Below are positions 24,448 to 32,832 of a DNA stretch of 39,061 nucleotides, piece after piece. The stretch is taken from the NCBI GenBank assembly GCA_946185835.1, contig CAMHKW010000018.1, positions 1 to 39,061 on the forward strand, given 5' to 3'. Each line of letters begins with the position of its first letter. Position 1 is the stretch's first letter. Source of the stretch: an uncultured Bacteroidales bacterium. GTDB lineage: Bacteria; Bacteroidota; Bacteroidia; Bacteroidales; Paludibacteraceae. Below the pieces are notes generated by a model, which had not been told where the DNA came from, made no database searches, and was given only the letters and a program-made list of their open reading frames with translations. Both the position numbers and the translations under genes were made by a program.

Positions 24448-25869
24448 ATGAAACAATTACGTATTTCGATATTTCTGTTGGCGTTATTGTCTCTGTGTGC
24501 CTGTAAGGATAGCAATGTGAGCGGGACAGGTTCTACCCTTCTCTCCGAATCGGATGGGATAGTGGTGGGCTGTGATACCTTTGCCATCAGCTCTGAGATG
24601 GACCATGCCGTTAGAATCACATTCTCTCCCGACTCTATGTTACTCGGCGAGGCTGATAATATGTTCGGCACGGTGAAAGCCGATATCTTCACTCAGTTGG
24701 CATGTCCGTTAGACTTCCGCTACCCGGCAGGCAGCGAGGTCGACTCGGTGGTACTTTACCTGTACTATCGTTCTTGGTATGGCGATGGCAAGGCTCCGAT
24801 AAGTCTGCGTGTATATCGTATGGACAAAGCCACATTCGACTATAATGGTTACTATAGCTACGATATCGACCCTCAGGAGTATTGCACGCTACGTGATTCT
24901 ACTTTTTTGCTCTCTGAGCCTTTTGTTCAGACAGCTGAGGGTTATACCGATTCCACATATTCATCGTCGGCTTCGTCGTATGTACCTTATATCCGTCTGA
25001 AGCTTAGTAGCGAATTTGCAAAGAGCTTTTTCAAAATCAAAGATTTCTCATCGCAAGAAGAGTTCAACAACCGCTTTAAAGGCTTGTATATCACCACCGA
25101 CTTCGGTGGCTCTACTATCCTGCATATCTCTTCGCTGAGTATGTCGGTGCATTATCATTTTGCTTACAGCAAGCAAGGTACCGATACCATCGTAAGCGAC
25201 GAGAAGTTCTTTTATGCCAATTCAGAGGTTCGTCAAGTCAACCGTGTGGTATATCCGGTAGATTTTCTTGAGGACTTGTCGGAGTATGACGATTCGGTGA
25301 TGTTTGTTGTCTCTCCTGCCAATATCTATACCCGTCTGAAGCTGCCGATGCAGTCGATAAGCAAGGCTATACGTGATACCCTTCACAACAAACGTCCGTA
25401 TGTCAATCAGGCACAGCTCAAGATTCCGATATTGAACTACTTTGTTCGTCCGAAGGAGGAAGAGATTCGTGATACCTGGGCCAATCCTGCTAATTACATG
25501 CTTATCATCCGAGAGGAGTCTGCCTGGCGCTTTTTCTTCGACAGAGAGTTGCCCTCCGACACCTGTGGGATATTGGCGAGCATCACATCAGAAACTGCCG
25601 AGGACGGTACTACACAATACTCGTACGTCTACGATCTGGCACAACTTCTAACGAATCAGTTGCGCGAGAACAACAACGACTCGGTGCTTAATATGCTGCT
25701 GATTCCGGTGACTGTAGGTACCACTACCACTTCGTCGACGGCATATTCGTCCGGGACTACGTCTATCACATCTGTCCGTCCTATGCAGACTATCTCCGCT
25801 ACGGCAATACGAAGCACTGCAAGCAAGCAGTCGCCTACCGCGCTGCGTGTTACCTATTCGGGTTTCTAA
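24448..25869 (+). CDS. DUF4270-family lipoprotein
   Basis: A lipoprotein signal (MKQLRISIFLLALLSLCAC, lipobox LCAC with Cys19) precedes a 450-residue mature protein rich in Ser, Tyr and Asp. Blocks typical of the DUF4270 family include SVVLYLYYRSWYGDG, the repeated statement of strands in mid-protein, and a late LYLxxPVTVG-like segment (MLLIPVTVGTTTT). The last 60 residues are a Ser/Thr-rich low-complexity tail. It is likely on the cell surface or in the outer membrane. Its function is unknown. It lies 8 nt after the GlgA-like gene, so the two are probably co-transcribed. Confidence 0.85.
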   Translation: MKQLRISIFLLALLSLCACKDSNVSGTGSTLLSESDGIVVGCDTFAISSEMDHAVRITFSPDSMLLGEADNMFGTVKADIFTQLACPLDFRYPAGSEVDSVVLYLYYRSWYGDGKAPISLRVYRMDKATFDYNGYYSYDIDPQEYCTLRDSTFLLSEPFVQTAEGYTDSTYSSSASSYVPYIRLKLSSEFAKSFFKIKDFSSQEEFNNRFKGLYITTDFGGSTILHISSLSMSVHYHFAYSKQGTDTIVSDEKFFYANSEVRQVNRVVYPVDFLEDLSEYDDSVMFVVSPANIYTRLKLPMQSISKAIRDTLHNKRPYVNQAQLKIPILNYFVRPKEEEIRDTWANPANYMLIIREESAWRFFFDRELPSDTCGILASITSETAEDGTTQYSYVYDLAQLLTNQLRENNNDSVLNMLLIPVTVGTTTTSSTAYSSGTTSITSVRPMQTISATAIRSTASKQSPTALRVTYSGF

Positions 25870-25880
25870 TCTGTTATCTA

Positions 25881-25908
25881 TCTAACCTCTAACTTCTAAC
25901 CTCTAACT
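25881..25908. repeat. Two 14-bp tandem units before rpe
   Basis: TCTAACCTCTAACT occurs twice head to tail (25881-25894, 25895-25908). Each is itself two 7-mers, TCTAACC and TCTAACT. The block fills the 45-bp gap between the DUF4270 gene and rpe, directly ahead of the start codon. Confidence 0.8.
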
Positions 25909-25914
25909 TCTATC

Positions 25915-26562
25915 ATGCGTTACATAGCCCCTTCTATTTTGTCAGCCGACTTTGCCCGATTGGGTGAAGAGATAGATATGCTCAACCGTTCCGAAGCTGA
26001 ATGGATACATGTTGATGTGATGGACGGGGTCTTCGTGCCCAACATCTCGTTCGGCTTCCCTATCATGGAAGTGTTGCAACGTTATGCTCGTAAGCCTTTG
26101 GATGTGCACCTGATGATAACGCATCCCGAGAAGTATGTCGAGCGTTTTGCTGACGCCGGTGCTTTCTCTATCGGCTTTCATCTCGAGGCTGTAGACGACC
26201 CCTTGCCAATTCTTGAGATGATACGTGCGAAAGGAGTGCGTACGTGTCTGACTATCAATCCTGACATAGCCGTAGAGCGTCTTTATCCCTATCTCGATAA
26301 AGTCGATATGGTGCTGCTCATGTCAGTGTTTGCCGGTTTCGGCGGTCAGCGTTTCATCGAGTCGACGTATGCAAAGCTACGGGCGGTGCGTGCCGAGATA
26401 GAGCGCAGGCACTTGTCAACGCTCGTCGAGATAGATGGTGGCGTGGGGGCTTCCAATGCCTCCGAGCTTTTTGCTGCCGGTGCCGACGTGCTGGTGGCGG
26501 GTAGTGCCGTCTTCCACGCAGCTGACCCGGCTGAGGCTATCAAGTCGTTAAAATGTCAGTAG
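25915..26562 (+). CDS. rpe: Ribulose-phosphate 3-epimerase
   Basis: This TIM-barrel enzyme interconverts ribulose 5-phosphate and xylulose 5-phosphate in the pentose phosphate pathway. The 215-residue length and the motifs SILSADFARLGEEI, HVDVMDGVFVPNISFG, DVHLMI and VEIDGGV are all standard and keep the catalytic Asp and metal-binding His residues. One departure stands out: the usual MSVNPGFGGQ loop reads MSVFAGFGGQ (near residue 140), replacing Asn-Pro with Phe-Ala. The stop codon overlaps the start of comEC by 10 bp, so translation is probably coupled. Confidence 0.96.
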   Translation: MRYIAPSILSADFARLGEEIDMLNRSEAEWIHVDVMDGVFVPNISFGFPIMEVLQRYARKPLDVHLMITHPEKYVERFADAGAFSIGFHLEAVDDPLPILEMIRAKGVRTCLTINPDIAVERLYPYLDKVDMVLLMSVFAGFGGQRFIESTYAKLRAVRAEIERRHLSTLVEIDGGVGASNASELFAAGADVLVAGSAVFHAADPAEAIKSLKCQ

Positions 26563-28370
26563 ATATACTCAAACGCCATCCGTTTGTTATAGTGCTGTCG
26601 GTGCTTGTGGTACTGATAGTAGGCTTGTCGCGTAGTCCCCGCTACGTGGAGCAGCTGACACATACCTCGGTAGCGTGGCTCGACAGCGCTCGTCTGATGC
26701 AGGTATGGGTCGACCATGTCCCGGAGCCAAAGCAACGTACGCTGATGCTCGACACTCGAGTGCTGTCTTTCGGTGATACGGCGGCTTACACACCCACCAA
26801 CGGACGACTCCGTGTGTATGTCCGATCCGACAGTCTTGCCCGAACGATTAGTCAGGGGGATATATTGTTGATAGCCGCAACACCCCGCCGACCTATAGCT
26901 GACGTGTCGGGCTTCGACTATGGCAGGTATCTGCAATACAAGGGTATAGCAGGGCAGTGTTTCGTAGACTCTGCCTTTTGGTATAAGCTTGGTCATCGTA
27001 CCGTTCATAGTCCTCGTGCTTTCGCCGAGCGTTGCAGGCTCTTTCTGTTACACCGGCTGAGCGGTATAGGTCTGTCGGAGCGTAACGAGTCGATAGTAGC
27101 GGCATTGACATTGGGGTATCGCGAGTCGTTGGACGATGAGACACAACAGACCTTTTCTGTGGCAGGTGCGATGCACGTGTTGGCTGTTAGCGGATTGCAT
27201 GTGGGTATTATAAACCTGGTATTGCTGTTCCTGTTTTTCGGCAGACATAAGCCGAAGATATTGTATCATCGCAAGTGGCATTACGTAGGCAGTGCGTTAG
27301 TGGTATCAGCGTTGTGGTTCTATGCCTTGCTGACCGGCTTTTCTCCGTCGGTGGTGCGTGCCTCGTTGATGTGTAGCTTGGCAACGTTCAATCTTGCTTT
27401 GCACCGCCCATCGTCATCGGTCAACATAGTGGCTGCCGCTGCGTCGTTATCGCTTATCTTCAACCCTATGGCATTGTTCTCGGTGTCGTTTCTGCTGTCG
27501 TACAGCGCGGTGTTTAGCTTGGTGACGATAGGCAAATGGCTGGCGGGGTGGTTTACAATACCCAATAAGGTGTTGAAGTACTTCTACGATATCGTTTGCA
27601 TGTCGGTAGCTGCACAGTTAGGCACATTGCCATGGACCCTTTATTTCTTTTCGACCACAAGCAATTGGTTCTTGCTTACGAACCTGATTGTCATACCGGC
27701 TGCCATGTTGCTCGTATGTTTGGCATTGTTTGTGCTGTTGACGGCTTCTATTCCTTATTTGGGGCTGTTGGCGGGCAGATTACTCGACGGGGTAGTTGAC
27801 TGTTTGATGTGTTTTTTGCGATTCGTCGAGCACTTGCCTTATTCGTCGACTCATTGCCATTTCACGCTGCCGATGACTATGCTTATGTTCGTTGCGATAG
27901 CATTCTCGTTAGTGTTTGTGCGCGATGGCAAGCGAGTGCTGATAGTCCCTGTCATGGTGTGTCTTGCGCTGATAGCCGTCTTCTTTTACAACAGCGAGCA
28001 CTCACGTCTTTATCGTGACGAATTGGCGGTGACGACACACGTGCAACATCTGATGGGTGAGCGGGTTGATACTATCGGTGCAGATACCTGTACTGCCTTT
28101 TGTTGGAATGGCAAGCGTTATGTGTCGGTGTGGGGCGAGCAGTTTTATGGTATGACGACGGCGTCTGCCTTGAGGGTTGACTATTTGGTGGTAAACGCCA
28201 TCGGCAGGACTCAGCCGCAGGACCTTTTAGAGTGTTTCAACCCCGATACGGTAGTGTTGTCGCAGGCTTTAAGTCGAAGAAAAGCAGACATGATAATCAG
28301 GCAGTGTGAACAGCACCAACTGCCATATATCAACACGCGGCAAACGAGTTTCGTTCATAAATATAACTAA
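26553..28370 (+). CDS. ComEC/Rec2-family DNA-uptake channel protein
   Basis: The 605-residue membrane protein has an N-terminal DUF4131-like part (two helices around an OB-like region). The competence domain follows, with MHVLAVSGLHVGII near 207 and TGFSPSVVRASLM near 262, then many membrane helices to about 480 and a short soluble C-terminus (about 480-605). The metallo-beta-lactamase-like nuclease domain found in many ComEC proteins is absent, as is common in this phylum. ComEC transports single-stranded DNA across the inner membrane in naturally competent bacteria. Actual competence here is inference. It starts within rpe and lies 6 nt before xseA. Confidence 0.92.
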   Translation: MSVDILKRHPFVIVLSVLVVLIVGLSRSPRYVEQLTHTSVAWLDSARLMQVWVDHVPEPKQRTLMLDTRVLSFGDTAAYTPTNGRLRVYVRSDSLARTISQGDILLIAATPRRPIADVSGFDYGRYLQYKGIAGQCFVDSAFWYKLGHRTVHSPRAFAERCRLFLLHRLSGIGLSERNESIVAALTLGYRESLDDETQQTFSVAGAMHVLAVSGLHVGIINLVLLFLFFGRHKPKILYHRKWHYVGSALVVSALWFYALLTGFSPSVVRASLMCSLATFNLALHRPSSSVNIVAAAASLSLIFNPMALFSVSFLLSYSAVFSLVTIGKWLAGWFTIPNKVLKYFYDIVCMSVAAQLGTLPWTLYFFSTTSNWFLLTNLIVIPAAMLLVCLALFVLLTASIPYLGLLAGRLLDGVVDCLMCFLRFVEHLPYSSTHCHFTLPMTMLMFVAIAFSLVFVRDGKRVLIVPVMVCLALIAVFFYNSEHSRLYRDELAVTTHVQHLMGERVDTIGADTCTAFCWNGKRYVSVWGEQFYGMTTASALRVDYLVVNAIGRTQPQDLLECFNPDTVVLSQALSRRKADMIIRQCEQHQLPYINTRQTSFVHKYN

Positions 28371-28376
28371 ACTAAT

Positions 28377-29534
28377 ATGGAGTCTATTTCTCTGACAGAG
28401 CTGTCTAATGTAGTGAGTCGTACTATAGGTATGGCATTCCCGTCGACCTATTGGGTGCGTGCCGAGATATCTGAGTTGCATGTCAATCGTCATGCTTATT
28501 TCGAGCTTGTCGACAAGTCCGAGTCCGGCGGTCAGATTTCGGCAAAGATGCGTGCTACATGTTGGTCGAATATATACAGTATGCTATCCGCTTATTTCGA
28601 GCAGCAGACGTCCCGACGGCTCTGTGTCGGCATGAAGGTGTTGCTTGAGGTAGAAGTGAGCTATCATAATGTGTATGGTATGAGCCTTAATATCTGCAAT
28701 ATCCACCCCGAGTATACAATTGGTGACATGGCACGCGAGCGTCAGCAAACCATCGAAAGGCTCAGGAAAGACGGTACTTTCGAGATGCAGCAGTCGTTGT
28801 CGTTACCTACTTTGGTGAAGCATGTTGCAGTCGTCTCGTCGTCGTCGGCTGCGGGTTATGAAGACTTCCGTCATCAGCTTGAAAACAGCGCTAATGTCGC
28901 CCGTGTCAGCTGTACGCTCTTTGCTGCCACCATGCAAGGCGAGGCGGCTGCTGAGTCGATAATATCGGCATTGAATAAGATATACGCCGAGGTCGACAAG
29001 TTCGATGCCGTTGTGATAGTTCGCGGAGGGGGTGCCACCACCGACCTCAGTTGCTTCGACGACTACATGCTTTGTTCGGTATGCTCCCAGCTGCCTATTC
29101 CCATCATCAGCGGGATAGGTCATACACGCGATGTGGCGGTGCTCGACATGGTCGCTTTTCGCAGTGTGAAGACGCCCACTGCCGCTGCAGAGCTTTTTAT
29201 ATCTCATAACGACATACAGGTTCAGCGAGTGCAACAACTTCGTCAGCGTCTGTCAGTCTTGGTCGCCAACTACTCACAACGCAAACGTCAACGACTGAGT
29301 GCTATACGTCAGCTCTTCGACGTGCGTCGGAAGCATTATCTGTCAGCCCGACATCGTCAGCTTGCCGACTACGAGCGTACTCTCAGCCTTCTTTCACCGG
29401 AGACGCTGTTTCGCAAAGGGTATACCATAACGACCTCAAAAGGTAAGGTGGTGCGCTCGGTGGCAGAGATTAAGTCGGGAGATATGATAGTCACTGAATG
29501 GATCGATGGTACTTTAGAGTCTCAGGTAAGATGA
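28377..29534 (+). CDS. xseA: Exodeoxyribonuclease VII large subunit
   Basis: The N-terminal OB-fold DNA-binding domain (about 1-100, with YWVRAEISELHV) precedes the catalytic core holding VRGGGATTDLSCFDD (near 218) and the GIGHTRDVAVLD segment (near 245). A coiled, basic C-terminal region runs from about 280. At 385 residues it is shorter than E. coli XseA (456), mostly in the coiled segment. The enzyme degrades single-stranded DNA together with a small XseB subunit. No xseB frame follows: the stop overlaps the ATG of a ComEA-like gene. It sits in a run with comEC and so may act on imported or recombining DNA. Confidence 0.93.
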   Translation: MESISLTELSNVVSRTIGMAFPSTYWVRAEISELHVNRHAYFELVDKSESGGQISAKMRATCWSNIYSMLSAYFEQQTSRRLCVGMKVLLEVEVSYHNVYGMSLNICNIHPEYTIGDMARERQQTIERLRKDGTFEMQQSLSLPTLVKHVAVVSSSSAAGYEDFRHQLENSANVARVSCTLFAATMQGEAAAESIISALNKIYAEVDKFDAVVIVRGGGATTDLSCFDDYMLCSVCSQLPIPIISGIGHTRDVAVLDMVAFRSVKTPTAAAELFISHNDIQVQRVQQLRQRLSVLVANYSQRKRQRLSAIRQLFDVRRKHYLSARHRQLADYERTLSLLSPETLFRKGYTITTSKGKVVRSVAEIKSGDMIVTEWIDGTLESQVR

Positions 29535-30445
29535 CACAGCCCAACAGAAACCGATGGCAGACCTCTCTGACCCTGCGTCAGTTGATAGGTATAGTGATAG
29601 TGTTGGCTGTAGCCGTTGCTTTTATCGTCACGCTTCATTATATAGAGCGTCGTCTGCTTAGCCATGTAACTTATAGTGAGGTGGAGATGGCAGGCGACCG
29701 CCTCGACTCGCTGAATGCCTCTGTGCGTTCCCGTTATGCAAAGTACGAGTATCCCCACCGTAAGAAGGTCGTTTTGCCACCTATCTCGATGACCACGTTC
29801 GACCCAAACACCGCAGACTCGCTGTTGCTGTTACAGCTTGGCTTGAAGCCGTGGCAGGCAAAGACACTGATAGCCTACCGCACAGCCGGTGCCGTTTTTC
29901 GCAAGGCTGAAGACATGCGTAAGCTGTATTTTATGTCCGACACACTCTATTCGCGACTTGAACCTTATATAACAATACAAGCAGATAGCCTTATTTCTCA
30001 GACATCTGATTCGCTTCATACGACGTTTGTTCACAGAGTGAAGAAAGACACTATACTCGAGCTTAATTCGGCTGACACTGCTCAGCTGCAGTTGCTTCGT
30101 GGGGTGGGGCGGTATACGGCGTTGCAGATAGTGCGCTATCGTCAGCAACTCGGAGGTTATGTCAGTGTCAATCAGCTCTACGAGATAGAGAAGATAAACA
30201 CTGACTCGTTTGCGTCGAAGTTGACAGTCGACACCGCATTGGTGGTTCGTCTTAGGGTGAACTACGCCTCTGTCGACCGACTGCAGCGTCATCCTTACTT
30301 AACGTTTACGAAGGCAAAAGCACTATATACATTCCGGCGTGAGCATGTTCGTCTGACCAAGCAACAGTTCGTCAGTGAGCAAGATATCTTTTCTGCAGCC
30401 GAGCTTGAGAAAATACTGCCCTATCTCGACTTCTCTGTCGATTAG
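29531..30445 (+). CDS. Membrane-anchored helix-hairpin-helix (ComEA-like) protein
   Basis: From ATG 29531 (ATGA overlap with the xseA stop) the protein has 304 residues. An earlier in-frame ATG at 29498 lies inside xseA and is less likely. It has one N-terminal membrane helix (about 15-37). Helix-hairpin-helix motifs follow: FDPNTADSLLLLQLGLKPWQAK near 85, ELNSADTAQLQLLRGVGRYTALQIVRYR near 175, and a third weaker one near 250. Such repeats bind DNA non-specifically, as in the competence receptor ComEA. Its place after comEC and xseA supports a DNA-uptake or DNA-processing role. It is larger than Bacillus ComEA (about 205). Confidence 0.87.
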   Translation: MTQPNRNRWQTSLTLRQLIGIVIVLAVAVAFIVTLHYIERRLLSHVTYSEVEMAGDRLDSLNASVRSRYAKYEYPHRKKVVLPPISMTTFDPNTADSLLLLQLGLKPWQAKTLIAYRTAGAVFRKAEDMRKLYFMSDTLYSRLEPYITIQADSLISQTSDSLHTTFVHRVKKDTILELNSADTAQLQLLRGVGRYTALQIVRYRQQLGGYVSVNQLYEIEKINTDSFASKLTVDTALVVRLRVNYASVDRLQRHPYLTFTKAKALYTFRREHVRLTKQQFVSEQDIFSAAELEKILPYLDFSVD

Positions 30446-30506
30446 AGGTTAGCACCAATAGGTCATCAGACTGACTAATGACGGCTCAGAAATTGATTAG
30501 CAGAGT

Positions 30507-30527
30507 TCTAAAAAATACATTTTTAGA
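30507..30527 (+). terminator. AT-rich dyad after the ComEA-like gene
   Basis: TCTAAAAA (30507-30514) and TTTTTAGA (30520-30527) form a perfect but AT-only stem about 60 nt after the stop. It may end the rpe-comEC-xseA transcript, but it lacks a GC-rich base and a following U-run, so confidence is low. Confidence 0.35.
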
Positions 30528-30555
30528 GGCTAAAATGCACTTTTTTTGAAAAATA

Positions 30556-30587
30556 TTTGCACAATTCAAAAAGTTAACGTACCTTTG
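30556..30587 (+). promoter_or_regulatory. Promoter of the tRNA-Glu-rpsT transcript
   Basis: TTTG (30556-30559) and TACCTTTG (30580-30587) have an exact 20-nt spacer. A hairpin CGCTT (30592-30596) / AAGCG (30605-30609) would sit at the 5' end just before the tRNA. Confidence 0.75.
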
Positions 30588-30617
30588 CAGCCGCTTTTGA
30601 AGAGAAGCGCTTATGAT

Positions 30618-30689
30618 GGTCCATTCGTCTATCGGTTAGGACGACAGATTTTCATTCTGTAAAGAGCAGTTCGATTCTGCTATGGACTA
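30618..30689 (+). tRNA. tRNA-Glu (UUC)
   Basis: The 72-nt cloverleaf is complete. Acceptor GGTCCAT (30618-30624) pairs with ATGGACT (30682-30688), including a G-U at the end, with discriminator A at 30689. The anticodon stem ACAGA/TCTGT encloses the loop TTTTCAT, giving anticodon UUC. A TTCGATT T-loop follows AGCAG/CTGCT. CCA is not encoded. It stands only 45 nt before rpsT, with no terminator or promoter between, so the two appear to share a precursor. Confidence 0.97.
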
Positions 30690-30734
30690 CTAATAATTAA
30701 AATCAATACTAAACACTTATTATTTCAGATTAAG

Positions 30735-30989
30735 ATGGCAAATCATAAATCATCTTTGAAGAGAATACGTCAGACTGAGAAACGTAAGTTGCATAACCAC
30801 TATTATGCAAAGACCACTCGTAATGCAGTTCGTAAACTGCGTGCTACGACAGACAAGGCTGAGGCAGCAGAGATGCTTCCGAAGGTTACCAGTATGCTCG
30901 ATAAGCTTGCAAAGCGTAACATCATCCATGTTAACAAAGCAAGCAACCTCAAGTCGCGCTTAGCTATTTATGTAAACAAGCTCCAATAA
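30735..30989 (+). CDS. rpsT: 30S ribosomal protein S20
   Basis: The 84-residue, strongly basic helical protein matches S20 ([24 protein letters not shown] at the start, [13 protein letters not shown] near the end). S20 binds 16S rRNA in the 30S body. It appears to be transcribed from the tRNA-Glu promoter, so cleavage at the tRNA 3' end would create the 5' end of its mRNA (about 45-nt leader). A strong terminator follows. Confidence 0.97.
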   Translation: MANHKSSLKRIRQTEKRKLHNHYYAKTTRNAVRKLRATTDKAEAAEMLPKVTSMLDKLAKRNIIHVNKASNLKSRLAIYVNKLQ

Positions 30990-31016
30990 TGTTGTAGCCT
31001 CTATTCTCAACAATAC

Positions 31017-31044
31017 AAGAGACCTCTCATGAGGTCTCTTTTTT
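31017..31044 (+). terminator. Terminator of rpsT
   Basis: AAGAGACCTC (31017-31026) and GAGGTCTCTT (31031-31040) form a perfect 10-bp stem with a TCAT loop, followed by a T-run. It closes the tRNA-rpsT unit. Confidence 0.95.
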
Positions 31045-31133
31045 GTGTCTGCTACGTCTTTTTTCACACAGATTTCTCCTGCGCATTTTACGCCACTACG
31101 GATTCTTTTTTCCGTATAGAAACAGCATTAACA

Positions 31134-31374
31134 CTTGCATAAAGTTGTCTCACTGCCAAACATCTCCCAATTCAAAGACGTAACCACCGAATTTTCAGTT
31201 GCTTATCACTCTGAAACGACCTCTGCGGTCATGTTTTTAAAATTCAGCCTAACTGCCTCAATCCCAGCCTCTAACAGCCGCTTCGCTCCTGTCACCTTCG
31301 AGTGAAGATCGAGTGAAGAACGAGTAAAGGAAGAGAGACCAATCAGTGGCACTCTGTATATCAATAATATACAG
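31134..31374 (+). repeat. 241-bp dispersed repeat, copy A
   Basis: This noncoding block matches the reverse complement of 38678-38918 over its whole length, roughly three-quarters identical by eye and with a 36-bp perfect core (31272-31307 against 38780-38745). Landmarks in order are CTTGCATAAAGTTGTCTC, the dyad GACCTCTGCGGTC, the perfect core, three degenerate CGAGTGAAG repeats, and a terminal palindrome CTGTATAT/ATATACAG (31354-31374). It fills the gap between convergent rpsT and cca. No open frame is conserved between the copies. The family is unknown to me. Confidence 0.85.
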
Positions 31375-31398
31375 CAAATTGGCGTAACCGTCGGCATT

Positions 31399-32832
31399 TT
31401 ATGAGTTAATAGGATGTAGACCTCTTTGTTGTGCTTGCTGTAGTAGGTATTGCAGTGCGGCATCATACTCATTGGGTATGACACCGTCGAGTATGGCATC
31501 TTTAATAGACGCCTTCAGTTCTCCTACGAGGTTGCATGGCTGCAACGCGAACATCTGCATGATCTGGTCGCCATTGATAGGCGGCTGGAAGTTACGGATA
31601 CGGTCGCGCTCTTCCAAGTCAATCATCTTCTGCTTGAGTATCTCGTAGTTGCGGTGGTACTTTTTTACCTTCTCTTCGTTTTTCGAGGTTATATCGGCAT
31701 TGCACAGAATCATGAGGTCCTCGATGTCGTCGCCTGCCTCGAATAACAAGCGTCTGACGGCGGAGTCGGTAACGGTATCTTCGATGAGGTTGATGGGGCG
31801 CATGTGCAGGTCGACAAGTTTTTGTACGTATAACATCTTGTCGTTGAGCGGCATCTTCATGCGTTTAAAGATGCCGGGTATCATCTTCGCTCCTACGAAG
31901 TTGTGATTCTTGAATGTCCATCCTACACCTTCTTCCCATTGTTTGGTGCGCGGTTTGCCCACGTCATGTAGCAATGCCGCCCATCTGAGCCATACGTTTT
32001 TGCTTTCCAAAGCAACGTTATCAAGCACTTTGAGAGTGTGCAAAAACACGTCTTTGTGTCCTCTGCCCTCTTTTGTCTCGATGCCTTTTAGTGCCGCTAT
32101 CTCCGGCATGACAAGCTGCAACAGTCCTGTCTTGTCGAGCAGTCGCCATCCTATCGAAGGTCTGTCCGACAGCATTATCTTTTGCAGTTCGTCAACGATG
32201 CGTTCTTTGGTGATTATCTTTATTCGCTCTGCGTTACGGCAGATAGCGTCTAACGTGTTGTCATCGATAAAAAAGCCGAGTTGCGTCGCAAAGCGTATGG
32301 CTCTCATCATTCTAAGGGGGTCATCGCTGAATGTGATGTCGGGGTCGAGAGGCGTGCGTATTGTTCGTTTGTCGAGGTCTTCTACTCCTGTGAAAGGGTC
32401 GAGCAGTTCGCCATAGCGTTGCCGGTTGAGGCAAATAGCCATGGCGTTGATAGTGAAGTCGCGGCGGTTTTGGTCGTCTTCTAAGGTGCCTGATTCAACA
32501 ATGGGGTTTCTGCTCTCGCGGTGGTAGCTCTCTTTTCGTGCTCCTACAAATTCTATTTCGGTGTCACCTTTCTTGACTTGTGCGGTGCCATAGGTTTTGA
32601 ATACCGAAAGGTGTGCACCCTTGCCTAATTTATGAGTGACAAGCTCTGCGAGTTCGATGCCGCTTCCTACCACCACGACGTCGATGTCTTTACTATGCCT
32701 GTTAAGCAGTAAGTCGCGCACCCAACCGCCGATGACATAGCACTCGACGCCTAACTCATCGGCAGCTGAGCCTACCAAATGGAAGACAGGTGTGTCAATA
32801 TGGCTGTATATGAGTTGATGTGAGATATTCAT
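31399..32832 (-). CDS. cca: CCA tRNA nucleotidyltransferase with HD domain
   Basis: The 477-residue class II nucleotidyltransferase adds or repairs the CCA end of tRNAs, which is required here because tRNA-Glu lacks an encoded CCA. The head domain shows GGWVRDLLLNRHSKDIDVVVVG (near 35-57) with the metal-binding Asp pair, and the following RRDFTINAMA and DPLRMMRAIRFA are typical. An HD phosphohydrolase domain (LLHDVGKP near 290) follows. A C-terminal helical region ends the protein. Its start overlaps the stop of the MFS gene by one base (TAATG), so translation is coupled. Repeat A lies just beyond its 3' end. Confidence 0.93.
   Translation of the reverse strand: MNISHQLIYSHIDTPVFHLVGSAADELGVECYVIGGWVRDLLLNRHSKDIDVVVVGSGIELAELVTHKLGKGAHLSVFKTYGTAQVKKGDTEIEFVGARKESYHRESRNPIVESGTLEDDQNRRDFTINAMAICLNRQRYGELLDPFTGVEDLDKRTIRTPLDPDITFSDDPLRMMRAIRFATQLGFFIDDNTLDAICRNAERIKIITKERIVDELQKIMLSDRPSIGWRLLDKTGLLQLVMPEIAALKGIETKEGRGHKDVFLHTLKVLDNVALESKNVWLRWAALLHDVGKPRTKQWEEGVGWTFKNHNFVGAKMIPGIFKRMKMPLNDKMLYVQKLVDLHMRPINLIEDTVTDSAVRRLLFEAGDDIEDLMILCNADITSKNEEKVKKYHRNYEILKQKMIDLEERDRIRNFQPPINGDQIMQMFALQPCNLVGELKASIKDAILDGVIPNEYDAALQYLLQQAQQRGLHPINS

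Noticed and set aside
31134..31374. Insertion sequence remnant
   Set aside because: No transposase fragment in any frame and no clear terminal inverted repeats or target duplication were visible by eye; left as an unclassified dispersed repeat.
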